Notes: generated from the sequence alone by a model not told the origin. 64,000 bases of DNA from Cryptomeria japonica (GCF_030272615.1 NC_081412.1:672292852-672356851); one strand, 5' to 3'; shown: positions 45,934 to 59,010, numbered from the stretch's first letter. Translations and numbers: made by a program.

Positions 45934-47990
45934 TGTTGCCCCTTAGTTGTCCTTGATGACAAAAAGGGTTCCATTGTGATAGGTTGTATATAATTCATAC
46001 AATTTCATTATGGTGCATGGTTATGAGGCACACTGTATAGTGCAAGGTTGACATTGCTTATATTTCACTTAGCACCTAATGCTTATGGCACTTATTATTT
46101 TATATGCTCAGTATTAAGTCTTTATTATAAAGTACTTAATTCTTTATTCTTAAGCACTAAGAAAAGTGCTATCAGGATATGTTCATTTAGCATTTTATGG
46201 TGCATGGCATTGTTTACATTAGCTTGTCAGCATGTTGAAGGTTGTTATTTCGAGTGCTAATCAAGCACTAGCTAACTGTTCATCTCGCAAATCGGTGATA
46301 TTAAATATGATGACTTGACATTCATTATATGCTTTGAGCTTATGTGACTAATGATTTTGTTTTCATAGCACTTGACATTGATCATCGAAATAAAATATTT
46401 TGATTTTGTATGTTGACTGGGCAACTTATGATGATGTGGCAATTATTTGGTCTATTGACCTTGTGGATTTCAAATCATCTTTAATTATTGTTTGGGGCTC
46501 GACTTATAATGAGTTAGGGAAAAACAAAAGAAACTGAAAGCATTGTTTCAAACCTAATGTGATACTGCCACCATGATAACTCTTCTGGTAGTCGTAGATC
46601 GAGATTCAGCTAGAATCTTGAAGTTGGTATCAGTTATGATGAACAACAGGCTTTGGAGATTAAGTTGGTGTTCACTTGGGCCGAAGAATCTGGAAACATG
46701 AAGATTTAATGGGATTATGTCTTCTTTTGGCTTGGGTAATCAGGTATTTTGTATTTCTCATGTTTTTATTGAAGGTAAATAAGTTTGAAACTTTATTCCA
46801 TCGAATCTAGAAAACAAATGAAAGAATTGAAAAAAAATTTCAGTTACATTTTGTTTTGGATATTCTAGCAAAAATAAAAAGATTATTTATTGTTAAAAGA
46901 TTTATCTTTTTCAAAATAGAAAGCAAGAGGGATCTTGAACAGAAAGAATAATTCCAAATTCTGTTTGGAATTTTTGTTTTAGTTGATATTCGAAAAAAAG
47001 AAGTTATGAGGGGATTAACTAGAAAGATCTAACTAGAAATATCTCTTCCTTGGCCGATATTCAGTTTTTTTGTTGTTTCCGTTATTCTTCAAACCCTAAT
47101 AAGGGTTTTGTAACCCTTTACAAGGGTTATAATTTGAAGACCTTTGGTTTCACTGGACTAGAAATTTAAAAAGAGACAGTTTGTCATGTTTACAGTGAGA
47201 AAGTGATTGAATTGGAATGAGGAACATAACATTTTATTGTTTTTCAAATACAGGGTATAAAGTTTTTTGTTAAATGATATACATTGGAAAAAGCTTTGAT
47301 TTGTTACACTAATTTAAAATGGAGTATAAGTTGCAGTTTCTGTTTGTATGACACAATGATACTGAGAAATATGTTGTATTGCGATAACAGTACCTTGTAA
47401 CTAAAATTATTGCATATCATTGTTTCAGAAACCTTGTTGAAACAGTTACAAGTTTGTAGATGGATAAGCATGATGCAGTTATAAATTTTTCAGTGTTTGC
47501 AACTTGAGATATTATTGATATAATATGAAATATGGGGGTTGGTGCTTCCTGAAGTTTGATACTTCTAAATTCAGTGTATAGAGTTGGTTCTCTTTGAATT
47601 AATAAAAGGAAATTCTTTACCGAGTAGATTTTCTACCCCAAGAGGGTTTTCCACTCATGAAATCTATGGTATTATGTGCTCATCGTTGTCTCTATCTATT
47701 TCATTAGTTTAATGCTCTGATACCTGAGCTATTTATTTGGTTTTTATTGACAAATCTTGTCATGTTCATTAATTCTTATTTTGCATTACTTGTGATGTTC
47801 AAATTTTGTTTACTTTTTCAAAAGTCAGTTATGGTCAATTCTGATTCTCTAAGGGTTGGTATTTCATTATTTCTCATTGGTTGAAATTTTCCAAACAAAG
47901 TTGTTGTATTCTAATTTTTATATTTTCTCAAATTGGGTCAAAATTACATTCACTCTGATTCACCCCCCCCCCTCCCAGAGTGAATCCACT
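45934..47990 (+). repeat. 3' LTR of the second Copia-2 copy (main part)
   Basis: Opens TGTTGCCCCTTAG after the tract GACAAAGGGAGAGT and runs to GTGAATCCAC, where the inverted Copia-1 begins. The last eight bases, TTCCAATA, follow the second TCCAC, at 55195-55202. The paired hairpins around AAACCCTAATAAGGGTTT recur at about 47090-47130. Confidence 0.85.
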
Positions 47991-49436
47991 GATGGTATGA
48001 TGAAAGAATAAGATTCTGATCAACTATTGAGAGGGGGGGTGAATCAATAGATAGAAAAACTAATACTAACTTCACCAATCTTAAAATCAATCTCTTAATT
48101 TAAACTTATAACTATCAATGTAATATCACTGTTAGGATAAAAACTCTTATGATAAACCAGTTGACTATTACAACAAATTAATAGTAAACAACTTCAAACT
48201 CATAAACATCCAAATGCTTTTTCATATGTCAGTAAAACTTCATTTCACAATGCTTCTGGTTATCATGACTTATCAGAGTGTATTAAGTAGTCAAGCAAAT
48301 CAACCATAAGAACATAACCACAAAAACATTCACCACTTGACACAAATATTTTTAATGTGGAAACCCAAATGGGAAAAACCACAGTGAGATGAGACTCACA
48401 AGATAAATATCTAAACTCTTCTGAAGTTCGTCGTATTAGGAACCTAGCCTGTTAAAGCTTTACAAAAGTCCTCTTAAGAATAGATTCTTTTAGGGACCAC
48501 CTGGTTAAGGGATTGACTATAATTCCTTGTTAGAAGCAATAGCCTATAAGGAGTAACCTTGGTAGAGGATTTGAAAATCCAAGCTAATGGATCACCTTGT
48601 TAGAGGATTTGAATAGCACCAAGCTTGTTAGAGCTTACCGAGTTAGGGGATTTCAATTCTGCTGTAATTGTTAGAAAATAATAGGAGTTTGCTGATGTGT
48701 TTGAATAGCACTACACTTTCTTGATCATATCCTTTTCATGCTCCTATCTGCCTTTACTCAAACTATAGATACATCATTCGGTTTGGCAACCACACACTCA
48801 ACTGATCTCTACCAACACAAAAACTAAACAACTCATCAACCTTATATACAAATCCATTAGGTCGGTAACACAACAATAACTTAATTCTCATAGAGATTAC
48901 AAATAAGTCGGTTCAAGTATGACCATTAGATTACATAGCCATCTCTACACATCAATCAAGAAAACCTCAACTGCTCCTTGATCACTGCTCCATTAAACCT
49001 AGTGACTCATCATGCGCTTTGAATTATATGCAATATACTTGCTCATTCCCTAGACAAAAATCAACGCACCCAAATCACTTGAAATTGTCTTCACACAATG
49101 ATCATACATGTCATAATCATTACCGCTTATCATAGAATTATTAACCAATATAACCAATTCACCAAACTTAATCAGTTAGGGTTTATCAAAACAAGTTGTA
49201 GGGTTTACCGGTTACGTCAGTAGGTAGGGTTTACTAGTTACCAGTTCAACTCTCCAATACATAGCAATACTGGTTTAACTCCACAAACTTACATACCGGT
49301 TATAGTTTCCTTCTATTAGCTCTTCCTACCAGTTACAAAACAATATTACAATAATATCAACAATATCATTACCAATTAATTGACATCAATGACAACATAA
49401 CATATCATTAATTCAATCTTCATGCAAATGCCAAAA
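47991..49436 (-). repeat. 3' LTR (left) of the minus Copia-1
   Basis: About 1446 bp, matching 53788-55189 and, in reverse, 6554-7968. The C-run (seen here as GAGAGGGGGGGTGAATCA near 48030) matches the other copy. The right end is placed by alignment of ATGCCAAAA with ATGCCCACA and may be off by a base or two. Confidence 0.88.
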
Positions 49437-49699
49437 ATATCCCCCTTTGGCATTGATGGCATTACAAATATCAATAACATTGATTGCTCTCCATGTCTTC
49501 AGCTTGTCACTGGTTCTTCTCCCCATAATCACAGAGTTCTTCTCCCCTTTGACAACAATTGCAAATTGAAAGTAAAACATGTAATGTCAAATTTCATTGT
49601 TTAGCATCAACAACCTGCAACTTGATGCTCCCCCTGTGGAATAACTCCACTTCTACACCAATCCTTCTGTAAAATTTTGCAAGTAGCTCCAGGACTGAT

Positions 49700-52600
49700 G
49701 TAATCTACATCATGCTTAGCTAACCTCTTGAAGGGGTACAACCCCTAGCTGACTTCTAAGATAATCAAAAGTATTCTTAAGAAGAGGTTTAGTAAAGATA
49801 TCTAAAAGCTGCTCCTTGGTAGAAACATGCTCCAAGATCACATCTTTACTCTACACTTTTTCCCTTAAGAAATGGTACTTCAATTCAATATGCTTGGTTC
49901 ATGCGTACAAAACAGGATTCTTTGAAATATTTATGGCATGGGTACAATTCATTTAAGCTATAACATACTCAGCTTCAGCAGTAAATTGTGATGTACAACT
50001 CTACTTCTTACTACTCCATGAAACAAGTCTTCCTCAAAGAAAAAATGCTCCATCGATTGTGCTTTTTTGGTCATCAGCATTTCCTGCCCAATTTGCATCA
50101 GTGTACACCTTCAAGTCAAAATTTCCCCTATATGCATACCATAATCCATAGTTAATAGTACCTTTCAAATATCTAAAAATACTCTTGGTTGATATCAAAT
50201 TTATTTCCTTAGGATTCTTCTAGAATTTAGCAACTATGCCAACTGCATGAACTATATCCAGTTGGTTGTGAACAACATAGTGCAATTTTCCAATCATTGA
50301 CCTATATTCCTTCTCATCAATAGACTTGGATTCATCTTCCTTATACAACTTACAACTTGTAACCATTGGTGTCCCAACTAGTTTACAGTCACTCATGCCA
50401 AATGTCTTCAAGATCTCTTTCACATACGTAGACTGTGTGATGAAAATACCATTCTCCATTTGTTGTATTTGCAAGCCTATGAAAATTTTTATTTCCCCCA
50501 CTAGAGACATTTCAAACTCATTTTTTATTTCATCTACAAAACCATTGCTCATGTCATCATTACCTCCAAATATGATATCATCTACAAATACTTCATTGAC
50601 CAGTATTTTATCTCCTTCAGATTTGAGATATATGTTGCTATCTTCACTGGTTCTCAAAAATCCTATCTTCATCAGATGTGCATGAAGCCTTTCATACCAT
50701 GTTCTCGGTGCCTGCTTTAATCCATATAAATCCTTATGCAATCTACATACCATGTCTTTCTCATCAGTCAAAGCATAACCATCTGGCTTCTCAATGTATA
50801 CTTCTTCTTCTAGTATCCCATTCAAAAATGTTGACTTAACATCCATCTAGTATACCTTGAATTTCCTATGTGCTGCAAATGCAATTAAAGTTATGACACC
50901 TTCCAGTCTTGCCACTAGTGCAAAAGTTTCACCATAATCTTCTCCTTCCTCTTGTGCATAACCTTTGCAAACCAACCTAGCTTTGTTGCAAACTACAACA
51001 CCATCTTCATTCAACTTGTTCTTGAAAACCCACTTAGTACCTATCACATTTTTATTTATCGGTCGGGGTACTAGGGTCCATGTGTTGTTCTTCTCAATTT
51101 TATCTAATTCTTGCTCCATAGCTTTAACCCAATGATCATTGCCAAATGCTTCCTTTGTAGTTCTTGGTTCAATAATCGAGATCATGCAAGAATTCTCTCT
51201 GATTCTTCTTCTGGTTAGTACTCCAACATGCTTATCCCCAATAATCTATTCAAGATTTTGATTAAGTCTCACATATCTTGGAATAACATGATCATTATCT
51301 TCAGGTTTAGCTTCTTCATTATTATCATCTTCTTTTGAATTTATTTGTACCAGTTGAACTGGTTCATCAGTATTTGCTTTACCGGTTTCGGATTTCACAG
51401 TTTCTAGTTCCAAAAACAAAATGCAAGGATCTTCATCCTCTTTCTCTAAACTAGTTTCCTCTGAGCCTTCATGATATTCATCCACTCAAACATCAACACT
51501 CTCAATAAATCTCTGACTGGTTGTTAAAACACTTGTAGGCCTTACTCTTGGTGGAATAGCCAAGAAATATACCTTCATCACTTTTAGCCTCAAATTTGCT
51601 AACACAATCACCTCTCTTAATAAAACCTTTGCTTCCAAATATCTTGAAATAAATAACATCAGGTGATCTTCCATACCAGTATTCATAAAGAGTCTTGTCC
51701 TTACCTCTTTTTACCAAAACCCGGTTCATAGTGTAGACAGTTGTGCTGACAGCTTCTCTCCAAAGAGTTTTCGCTTCACCTCCTGGAATCAACATTGTCC
51801 TAGCAACTTCAACAATTGACTGATAGTTTCTTTCTATGACACCATTCTGTTGTGGTGTCCCTGGTGCAAAAAGTTGTCGTTTGATACCATTTTCTTCACA
51901 ATATCTAGTGAATTCATCATAAGTAAATTCACCGCCTTGATCTGTCCTCAGACACTTTATCTTCTTACCGTTCTCCTTCTCAGCTAAGTCTCTGAATGCC
52001 TGAACTCACCAAAAGCTTCAGTCTTATCTTTCAAGAATGTGACCCACATCATCCTTGAGAAATCATCAGTGAAGATCATAAAATACTTGTCACCTTGAAT
52101 ACTTTTTGTCCTTATTGGTCCACAAAGATGTGTATGAACCAAATCTAACAAATGTTCCACTGAAAAATGTTTTCTTTTAAAAGTTGAGGATGTCATCTTT
52201 CCCAACTAACATTCCTTACATAGAGCATTAACCGGTTTGTCCAACTAAGGCAAACCTCTCACTGTCTGGGACTTACTCACTTTAATAATGTTATCAAAGT
52301 TTACATGACAAAATCTCCTATGCCAAATCCAACTATCATCTATCTTTGCAATTAAATAGTTGTTGACTTTAGGATTAAGATGAAACAAGTTACCTTTATT
52401 TTTCTTCCTGGTAGCAATCAGTTCACCTTTGCTCCCATAGATTTTGCACATACCATTTTTAAATTCCAATGGGTATCCTTTGTCATTGAGTTATGCCACA
52501 CTCAAAAGATTATGCTTTATACCTTGAACCCAATAGACATCATCTGCAATGCTCTTTCCATTAACAAAAATAGTTCCCTTAACTTTAACCATGCAGGGTG

Positions 52601-53700
52601 AGTCATTACCAAATCTTACAACACTGCCATCAAATCCCTTCAAAGAAATAAATTTTTTCTGATTGCTGGTCATGTGATGTGAACAACCACTATCAATGAT
52701 CCAATCATCAAAGTTATCCATCCTGGATATTAATGCCTTCTGATCTGATATCTCTTCTTTAATGGTTACAAACACAATATCTTCATTAGCATGACCATCA
52801 ACATCAATAAGACAATCTTTGTTTCCTTAACCCTTATACTTCTTGAATTTCTCTTGTTTGTTCTCATTATCACCATTAGGACAATTAGTAGCTATGTGTC
52901 CAATCTTGTTGCATGCAAAACATTTCAAAGGTAGTTTATCTCTATATTTACCAGTGCCTCTGGGCAACCGCTTGGCCAACAATGCTTCAATCTCAACTAA
53001 ACTATCTTCATCATCAACTTCTTTGCTGGATTTGGATTCATAATTGTGACTGGCATCTCTAGTTTTCCTCATAGATGGGTTAGAAATAAAAGCTCTAAAT
53101 GTAGACTCATATTTCTGTACACTACCATCATAACTATTTAATTCAAAAGAAGTAAGCTTGCCAATGATAGAGTCAAGGGTTACCTTAGTTTTGTCAATAG
53201 ACTTTAGCTCCTCAATGGCTGCAACTCGGATAGCATAGATTGGTAGAAGGGTTCTCAATACCTTACTGATCACTGTGACATCTTCCACTTTACCTCCTGC
53301 ACTCTTAATTTCACCGAGTATCTCTTTTAACCTTTGACCATACTGCTGGATATTCTCACCTTCAACCATCCACATGTCATCAAACTTTCCTCTTAGACTC
53401 TCTTCTTTAGCATTCTTAACATGTTCATCACCGCTATAAATATCTTCAATTTTTTTCCATACCTCATATGTAGTGTCTAGACCATGAACATCTACATACT
53501 CAGCATCAAACAAAGAACTGATAATAGCCTCTAATGCTTGATGGTTTTCTTGTTGCTCTTTCTTTTGATCATCAGTCATAATCATAGTAGGTGCAACATA
53601 TTGAGTATTAACATGTTCCAAGTACTAGTTTCCAAGACTCTTGATATAAATTTTCATTATGTCGCTCCATATCCTATAGTTCTCTCTATTAAACTTCAGA
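49700..53700 (-). pseudogene. Copia-1 gag-pol, minus copy (broken)
   Basis: Reading down from 53700: Gag (HVNTQYVAPTMIMTDDQKKE, YEVWKKIEDIYSGDEHVKNA) with knuckle CFACNKIGHIATNC at about 52920-52880; protease WIIDSGCSHHMTSN at about 52710-52670; pre-integrase IWHRRFCHVNFDNIIKVSKS; integrase LVHTHLCGPIRTKSIQGD at about 52150-52090; RT with [40 protein letters not shown] and FVDDIIFGGNDDM (51190-50540); RNase H to about 49720. Gag is the best-kept part at 264 codons (52827-53621). The protein sequence is nearly that of the plus copy, so both come from one family. Confidence 0.87.
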
Positions 53701-53787
53701 TCTTCCTTCTTCATCATGATCTGCAAGATCTTTACCTCAAGTTGTAAGGCTTATACCTTAGAGGACCTGATAAGCTCTGATACTAAT

Positions 53788-55189
53788 TGATGGTATGATA
53801 AAAGAATAAGAATCTAGTCAACTACTGAGAGGGGGGGGGGTGAATCAGTAGATAGAAAAACTGATACTAACTTCACCAGTCTCAAAATCAATCTCTCAAT
53901 GTAAACTTAGAACTATCAATGTAATATCACTGTCAAGATAAAAACTCTAAGGATAAACTAGTTGACTGTTACAACAAATTAACAATAAACAACTTCAAAC
54001 TCATAAACATCCAAATGCTTTTTCATATGTTAGTAAAACATCATTTCACAATGCTTTCGGTTATCATGACTTATCAAAGTGTATTAAGTAGTTAAGAAAA
54101 TTAACCATAAGAACATAACCACAAAAAACATTCAGCACTTGACACAAATATTTTTTTGACGTGGAAACCCAAATCGGAAAAACCACGAAGAGATGAGACT
54201 CACAAGATAAATATCTGAACTCTTCTGAAGTTCGCCCTATTAGGAGCCTAGCTTGTTAAATATTTACAAAAGTCCTATTAAGAACAAATCCTGTTAGGGA
54301 TCACCCGGTTAAGGGATTGACTATAATGCCTTGTTAGAAGCAATACCTTGTAAGGAGTAACCTCGGTAGAGGATTTGAAAATCCAAGCTAATGGATAACT
54401 TTGTTAGAGCTTACCTAGTTAGGGGATTTCAATTATGTTGTAATTGTTAGAAATCAACAAGAATTTGCTGATCTATTTAAAAAGCACTACACTTGCTTGA
54501 TCAGATGCTTTTCATGCTCCTATTTGCCTTTACTCAAACTGCAGATACATCATCCAGTTTGGCAACCACACACTCAACTGATCTCTGCCAACACTAAAAC
54601 TAAACAACTCATCGACCCTATATACAAATCAATTAGGTCGATAACACAACAAAAACTTAATTCTCATAGAGATTACAAACAAGTCGGTTCAAGTATGACC
54701 GTTAGATTACATAGAAATCTCTACACATCAATCAAGAAAACCTCAACCACTCCTTGATCACTGCTCCATCAAACTTAGTAACTCATCACGTGCTTTGCAT
54801 TATATGAAATATACTTGCTCATTCCCTAGACAAAAATCAACGTGCCAAAATCACTTGAAATTGTCTTGACACGATGATCATACATGTCATAATCATTATA
54901 GCTCATCATAAATTCATAAACCAATATATCCAATTCACCAAACTTAATCAGTTAGCGTTTATCAAAACAACAGGTAGGGTTTACTGGTTACCAGTTCAAC
55001 TCTCCAATATATAGCAATACTGGCTTAACTCCACAACCTTACATATTGGTTATAGTTTCCTTCTCTTATCTCTTCCTACTAGTTACAAAACAATATTACA
55101 ACAATATCAACAATATCATAACCTGTTAATTGACATCAATGACAACATATTAACATATCATTAATTAAATCTTCATGCAAATGCCCACA
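53788..55189 (-). repeat. 5' LTR (right) of the minus Copia-1
   Basis: 1402 bp. On the minus strand it begins TGTGGGCATTTGCATGAAG at 55189 and ends CATACCATCA at 53788, directly before the primer site. It is followed on the plus strand by the target duplication TCCAC and the last bases of the Copia-2 LTR. Confidence 0.88.
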
Positions 55190-55202
55190 TCCACTTCCAA
55201 TA

Positions 55203-56499
55203 GGTACGTCGTAAGGCCCTGGGTTGATGGGTGCCTAATCTTTGGAGCCCCCAGGATTGCATATAATGTTATACCCCTGGTAATGCTTGTGTTTATTTCT
55301 TACCTTATATGGTCAACAACTAGGTTTTCAACAGTTAGACGGCATGTCAATTTTACTAAACTACATCTAGTTATATGGGATTTAAAAGTTTTTATTTGAC
55401 TTTCGATGGTATTTATGGTTGGAGGCATCCATCCAATTTTTTTATACCATCTCCACTAGCTATGTGCAATGACCTTTTTTAAAGCTCTTTCTTTAAAGTT
55501 GTTGCACGACTTTTATGATTTGGAGGAATCTATTTTGGATGTATGGAGGGTCTCTTTTAGTTAGTGTTATAAAGGTTGTGTGATCATAGGATTTTAATTA
55601 TGTAAATTTTTTTAAAAAATAAACAAGTGATCAAATTTTTATCAAGATGAATCTTTATATGGACAAGGGAATCTATGAATGTAAAGTACAAGTAAAATGA
55701 ATATTTTTTGCTTTATATAAAATATCACAACTGTCCATTATAAGTGTGTCATTTATAAAATAGGGTGTTCATCTAAACAAGCATTATTGTTATGTAGAAA
55801 GATACTATTTTTATTGTATAAATATTGGGGTGACAATGTCTATGGATTAAAGGACTTCATATTATATGTTCGTCCTAGAAAAAATTTAAAAGGTGAGTGC
55901 AATAAATACCTTATGTTTTGTCATCAAATGTGCAAGGTTCTCAAAAAAATTTATGATCATTTAAAATTAGATATAAGTTATTTAATAAAAAAAATGTGTT
56001 GCTTTTATAACAATAAATAGATTTTTTGTGTTTGACTATTGGATCATTTGTGTTGGATATAAAGGTTAGAGATAACAATATTTATGGTAACTAAAAGATG
56101 TTGAAATCATTTAGGTTGTAGTTACATTATATTTTAAATAAGAATATGATATTTTTTCTAACAACAAATGATATGTGTTTTGTTCAACTACTAGGGATTT
56201 TATGATTAAGCTTTGGTTGAATCTTTGAGCATTCAATTTAAGGACATTTCTCACTAGACATACTAATGTGGTGAGCTACATAATGACTAACATGTTTAAT
56301 GATAGAAAATAGATCATTTCACATTTCTAAAAAAATTGAAGTCCTACATAATTGTGATGACTTGATAGCACATGAAGGTATTGAAAATTGCAATAGCCGA
56401 CCTAGCTCTAGCTAAGAAAATTAAATCCAATGTTTAAAATTCCTAAACTAACCAAGTGGTCAATCAACTATGAGATCTTACTGGTGCGTTCTTGATAGA
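55203..56499. other. Decayed sequence, no feature recognised
   Basis: Flank of the Copia-2 nest. There are short open stretches only (for example 55787-56020, KYWGDNVYGLKDFILYVRPR) with no family I can name. The segment HDFYDLEESILDVWRVSFS at about 55507-55563 has a faint NLR-like look, which would fit the NLR remnant that follows, but this is not firm. Confidence 0.4.
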
Positions 56500-57460
56500 G
56501 ATTAATCTTTTCTTGTCAATCCCTCTTGGAGTTCTCAAGGTTGAATGGTTTGTCATAAATGAAGAAAGTGACATTTGGCATGTGTCATAAAGTCAAGTGG
56601 CCCCAAGTGATTATACAGAATGAATGGAACTTTAAACTATTGTCACCCACAGTCTCTCGATGGGCTTTCCCACCATTTGACATTGGACTTAAGAAACTAT
56701 CAAAAACTGTATTGTGGGACCATGATGCACTTAAGGCATCTATAAATGTGGCAACTTATTTAAATCCATGTCTAGATATAGAAGTCCAAATAGAGATGTT
56801 TGTTTCATAAAAAAAATGTTTCAATGTTCAAAAGTTAGAGTCTTATTGCAAACTGAAAATTCTTCAACAATAGAGTTTGAGGAATCTAAAGGAGCTTGCA
56901 AGTTTCAAACTTTTATCAAATTTTATAGTGCACAAACTTGAGCTAGTATGGTATAAGGGAGCCAAAAGATCTAACATATTGTGTCTTGTCGGAGGATGTT
57001 TACCTTTTCATAATTAAAAACTTACAAAGGTTTCCCAACTTCTCATTATTCAAGAAGTTAAAGAAATTAATTTTATATAATTAAAAGAGGGTTGAAGATC
57101 TTCTAATATTAGTGGTTGTCATGAATTATAGGTACTCCATCTAATCTATAATGACAATATTAAAGGACTTCCCAAAATAGGAAATTTCCCGTGATTAGAG
57201 GAAATCAATATGAGTTGCTATTCTTGTGAGGAAATCAATATCGACAATTTTGAATTCCATGTGGACCTTCAATCTAATGAGGATCTTCTGTCTTGTCTAA
57301 TACTCTTCAAACATAAAAGGTTCTCAAACTTAGGTGATGTAGGTACACAAGTGGAATTGAAAGAGTGGTAGTGGCTAAAGGACAAGACCATTCATGGGAT
57401 AAGCTACTTCTGTGGATGGAAGACTTATCATTCTATCATAGCTTTGTATGACTGACATGA
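56500..57460 (+). pseudogene. Second NLR remnant, leucine-rich-repeat end
   Basis: SIPLGVLKVEWF at about 56518 parallels the segment near 6330 of the first NLR. The 83-codon stretch 56559-56810 contains SRWAFPPFDIGLKKLSKTVL, closely matching the first NLR's WASPPYLVRRKKLSKTVL (about 6475-6530), and continues past the point where Copia-1 cut that gene (NVATYLNPCLDIEVQIEMF). Further on, leucine-rich pieces are readable in shifting frames (LQRFPNFSLFKKLKKLIL at about 57016-57070, and GDVGTQVELKEWXWLK near 57340). It is a paralogous, intronless fragment with a stop after 56808 and several frame changes. The NB-ARC half is not found. It shows what the lost end of the first NLR looked like. Confidence 0.65.
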
Positions 57461-58199
57461 AAATAGCTAGTTTTTGTAGTTTCTTAAAATGCATATGCTA
57501 AATACAAATGAAATAATGTAAAACATAAAAAATGTTAGAAATAAATCTCAAATATAATTTCTTTTATTCAACTTACTTCAATGTATTATGTTTTGTACAT
57601 TGTCATTTGACCAATACAAAAGGGAATTTTTATTGAGGTTGTAGCCTCTTTTATAATATTAGGGCATGGGAAATCCAAACCGGAGCATATATTATTTACT
57701 TGAGTTTCTAATTTGTTAATTAAACTTCAACAAAACATGCAATCTATAAATAGGCTAACAAAAACTCTACACATGAAGGAACACATAGAATGGTAGTGTT
57801 GTGACGCATGGAGATCAAATTCATTTGAACAGTGGTGAGACTCAAAAATCACCTGCTATCATACTCCCTATTGATGCTAAGACTCGCAATTTGATCTCAA
57901 AGCTTTGAAAATTAGATCTTTGCAATTTGATGTGACCCTGTTAGTACAATATAACTCAATTTGGTGAAATCCAAACCATTGCAACTCACTAGGAAACACT
58001 TTTTGTAGATGTGAAGTACACATTTACTCATCTCTCTCCCTCATGAGAGATCATAAGGGTACTTGTTCCTTTCTCTAACATAAGAAAACTCATGTCACCT
58101 TTCAATGTGCCAATAATAGAAAGAAGTCATCACCCACTTGAGTGAAACATTCAAACCTTGATTTATCACTACCTCTGTTTACATTCAAACACATAGACT
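57461..58199. other. AT-rich spacer, nothing firm
   Basis: No gene, repeat pair or RNA recognised. The right part may belong to the decayed element that follows, but I could not align it with 2943-3200. Confidence 0.4.
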
Positions 58200-59010
58200 T
58201 GTACAATATTTTACAAACATACTAGTAACCTTTTACTCTTTGTTCCAACATGGTTTTTTTGAGTGATTCTTCAATCCACAAATTGAACAATACTGAAGAT
58301 CCCAATAATTGTCTTCTTTATGTCCTTCCTCATGACAATATAAATATTGCATACTTTGAGTTGATTTGCATGAACTTGTAACACCTAGCAACATCAAATC
58401 TATTTTTCTTACCATATCCAAGACCTTCATTCTTTGATTCCTTTCCCATATTTTTCTATTCATTTTCTTTCATATCCCATTTTTTTGCATGGTCCTCAAA
58501 CCAATATTCTTTTCAACAACCTTTATTTTGAACATAACAACTTGCACCTACAAAATTTGGAGATTCACACATATCCTTACCTTCAACTTAGCCATCTTTA
58601 CCTAAAGAAACTCTGGGTACATCATCAATATAAATTGAAGGACATCAATCACTCATATCACAGGAGCTATCACATACTCAAGGCTTCAACTTTAGATTAT
58701 CACTCTTTTTTTTCCAAGAAATTTAACCAATTTTCCAAACCTTCATTCTTCTTTATGGCTTCATAAAACAAAATTAAACATTCCTTTTTTTTTCTCCATT
58801 TTCCTTTTTAACTATCTCTAACACTTTTTGAACAATATAATTTTCATATATCCTTTCTCATCTCCTTTGTAGTTTCTACCAATTTTGAATTCTAGATCTT
58901 TTAAGTTTAATCAATGCATCTTTCAAAAAAATCTTTCTCATACATTGAACTGGAACATGTATTTTTTCTCTTCACCTTTTTACCATTTTTTCCCATTGAA
59001 ATAAAAAATT
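58200..59010 (-). mobile_element. Decayed second copy of the coiled-coil/CCHC element
   Basis: On the minus strand this begins near 59000 with MGKNGKKVKRKN, matching the MGKSGEKTKKEN start at 4111, passes through a Lys/Glu-rich region, and reaches an open stretch of 76 codons (58233-58463). That stretch carries YCHEEGHKEDNYW and CSICGLKNHSKKPCW, two CCHC-type knuckles. Nucleotide similarity to 3450-4110 is plain (for example CATATCCCATTTTTTGCAT and TGCACCTA blocks in the same order). No LTRs were found on either side, so it is a fragment. It shows that the family's protein was a coiled coil followed by zinc knuckles. Broken in many places and old. Confidence 0.65.

Larger units (their letters stand above)
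47991..55189 (-). mobile_element. Ty1/Copia element (Copia-1, minus copy)
   Basis: LTRs 47991-49436 and 53788-55189 flank a 4.35 kb interior, and the target duplication TCCAC is at 47986-47990 and 55190-55194. On the minus strand the primer site ATTAGTATCAGAGC (53774-53787) follows the 5' LTR, and a polypurine tract CCAAAGGGGG (about 49443-49452) precedes the 3' LTR. Gag, protease, integrase, RT and RNase H follow in Copia order. The two LTRs differ by about 9% over the first 170 bases compared, so it is fairly old, but it is younger than the Copia-2 LTR it sits in. It is complete in outline, and its coding region is broken in roughly eight places. Confidence 0.92.
30809..55202 (+). mobile_element. 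Copia-2 second copy, carrying a chromovirus and an inverted Copia-1
   Basis: The LTR at 30809-32876 and the LTR at 45934-47990 plus 55195-55202 bound this copy. It holds gag (32950-33770), the coiled-coil/knuckle extension and protease (33796-34990), then the chromovirus insertion 35075-42972, then integrase (from 42978), reverse transcriptase and RNase H (to about 45540). The 3' LTR is interrupted a few bases from its end by the minus Copia-1 at 47991-55189, and its last bases TTCCAATA follow the second TCCAC. The element is heavily broken, and it is the oldest layer of this nest because both other elements sit inside it. Confidence 0.85.
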
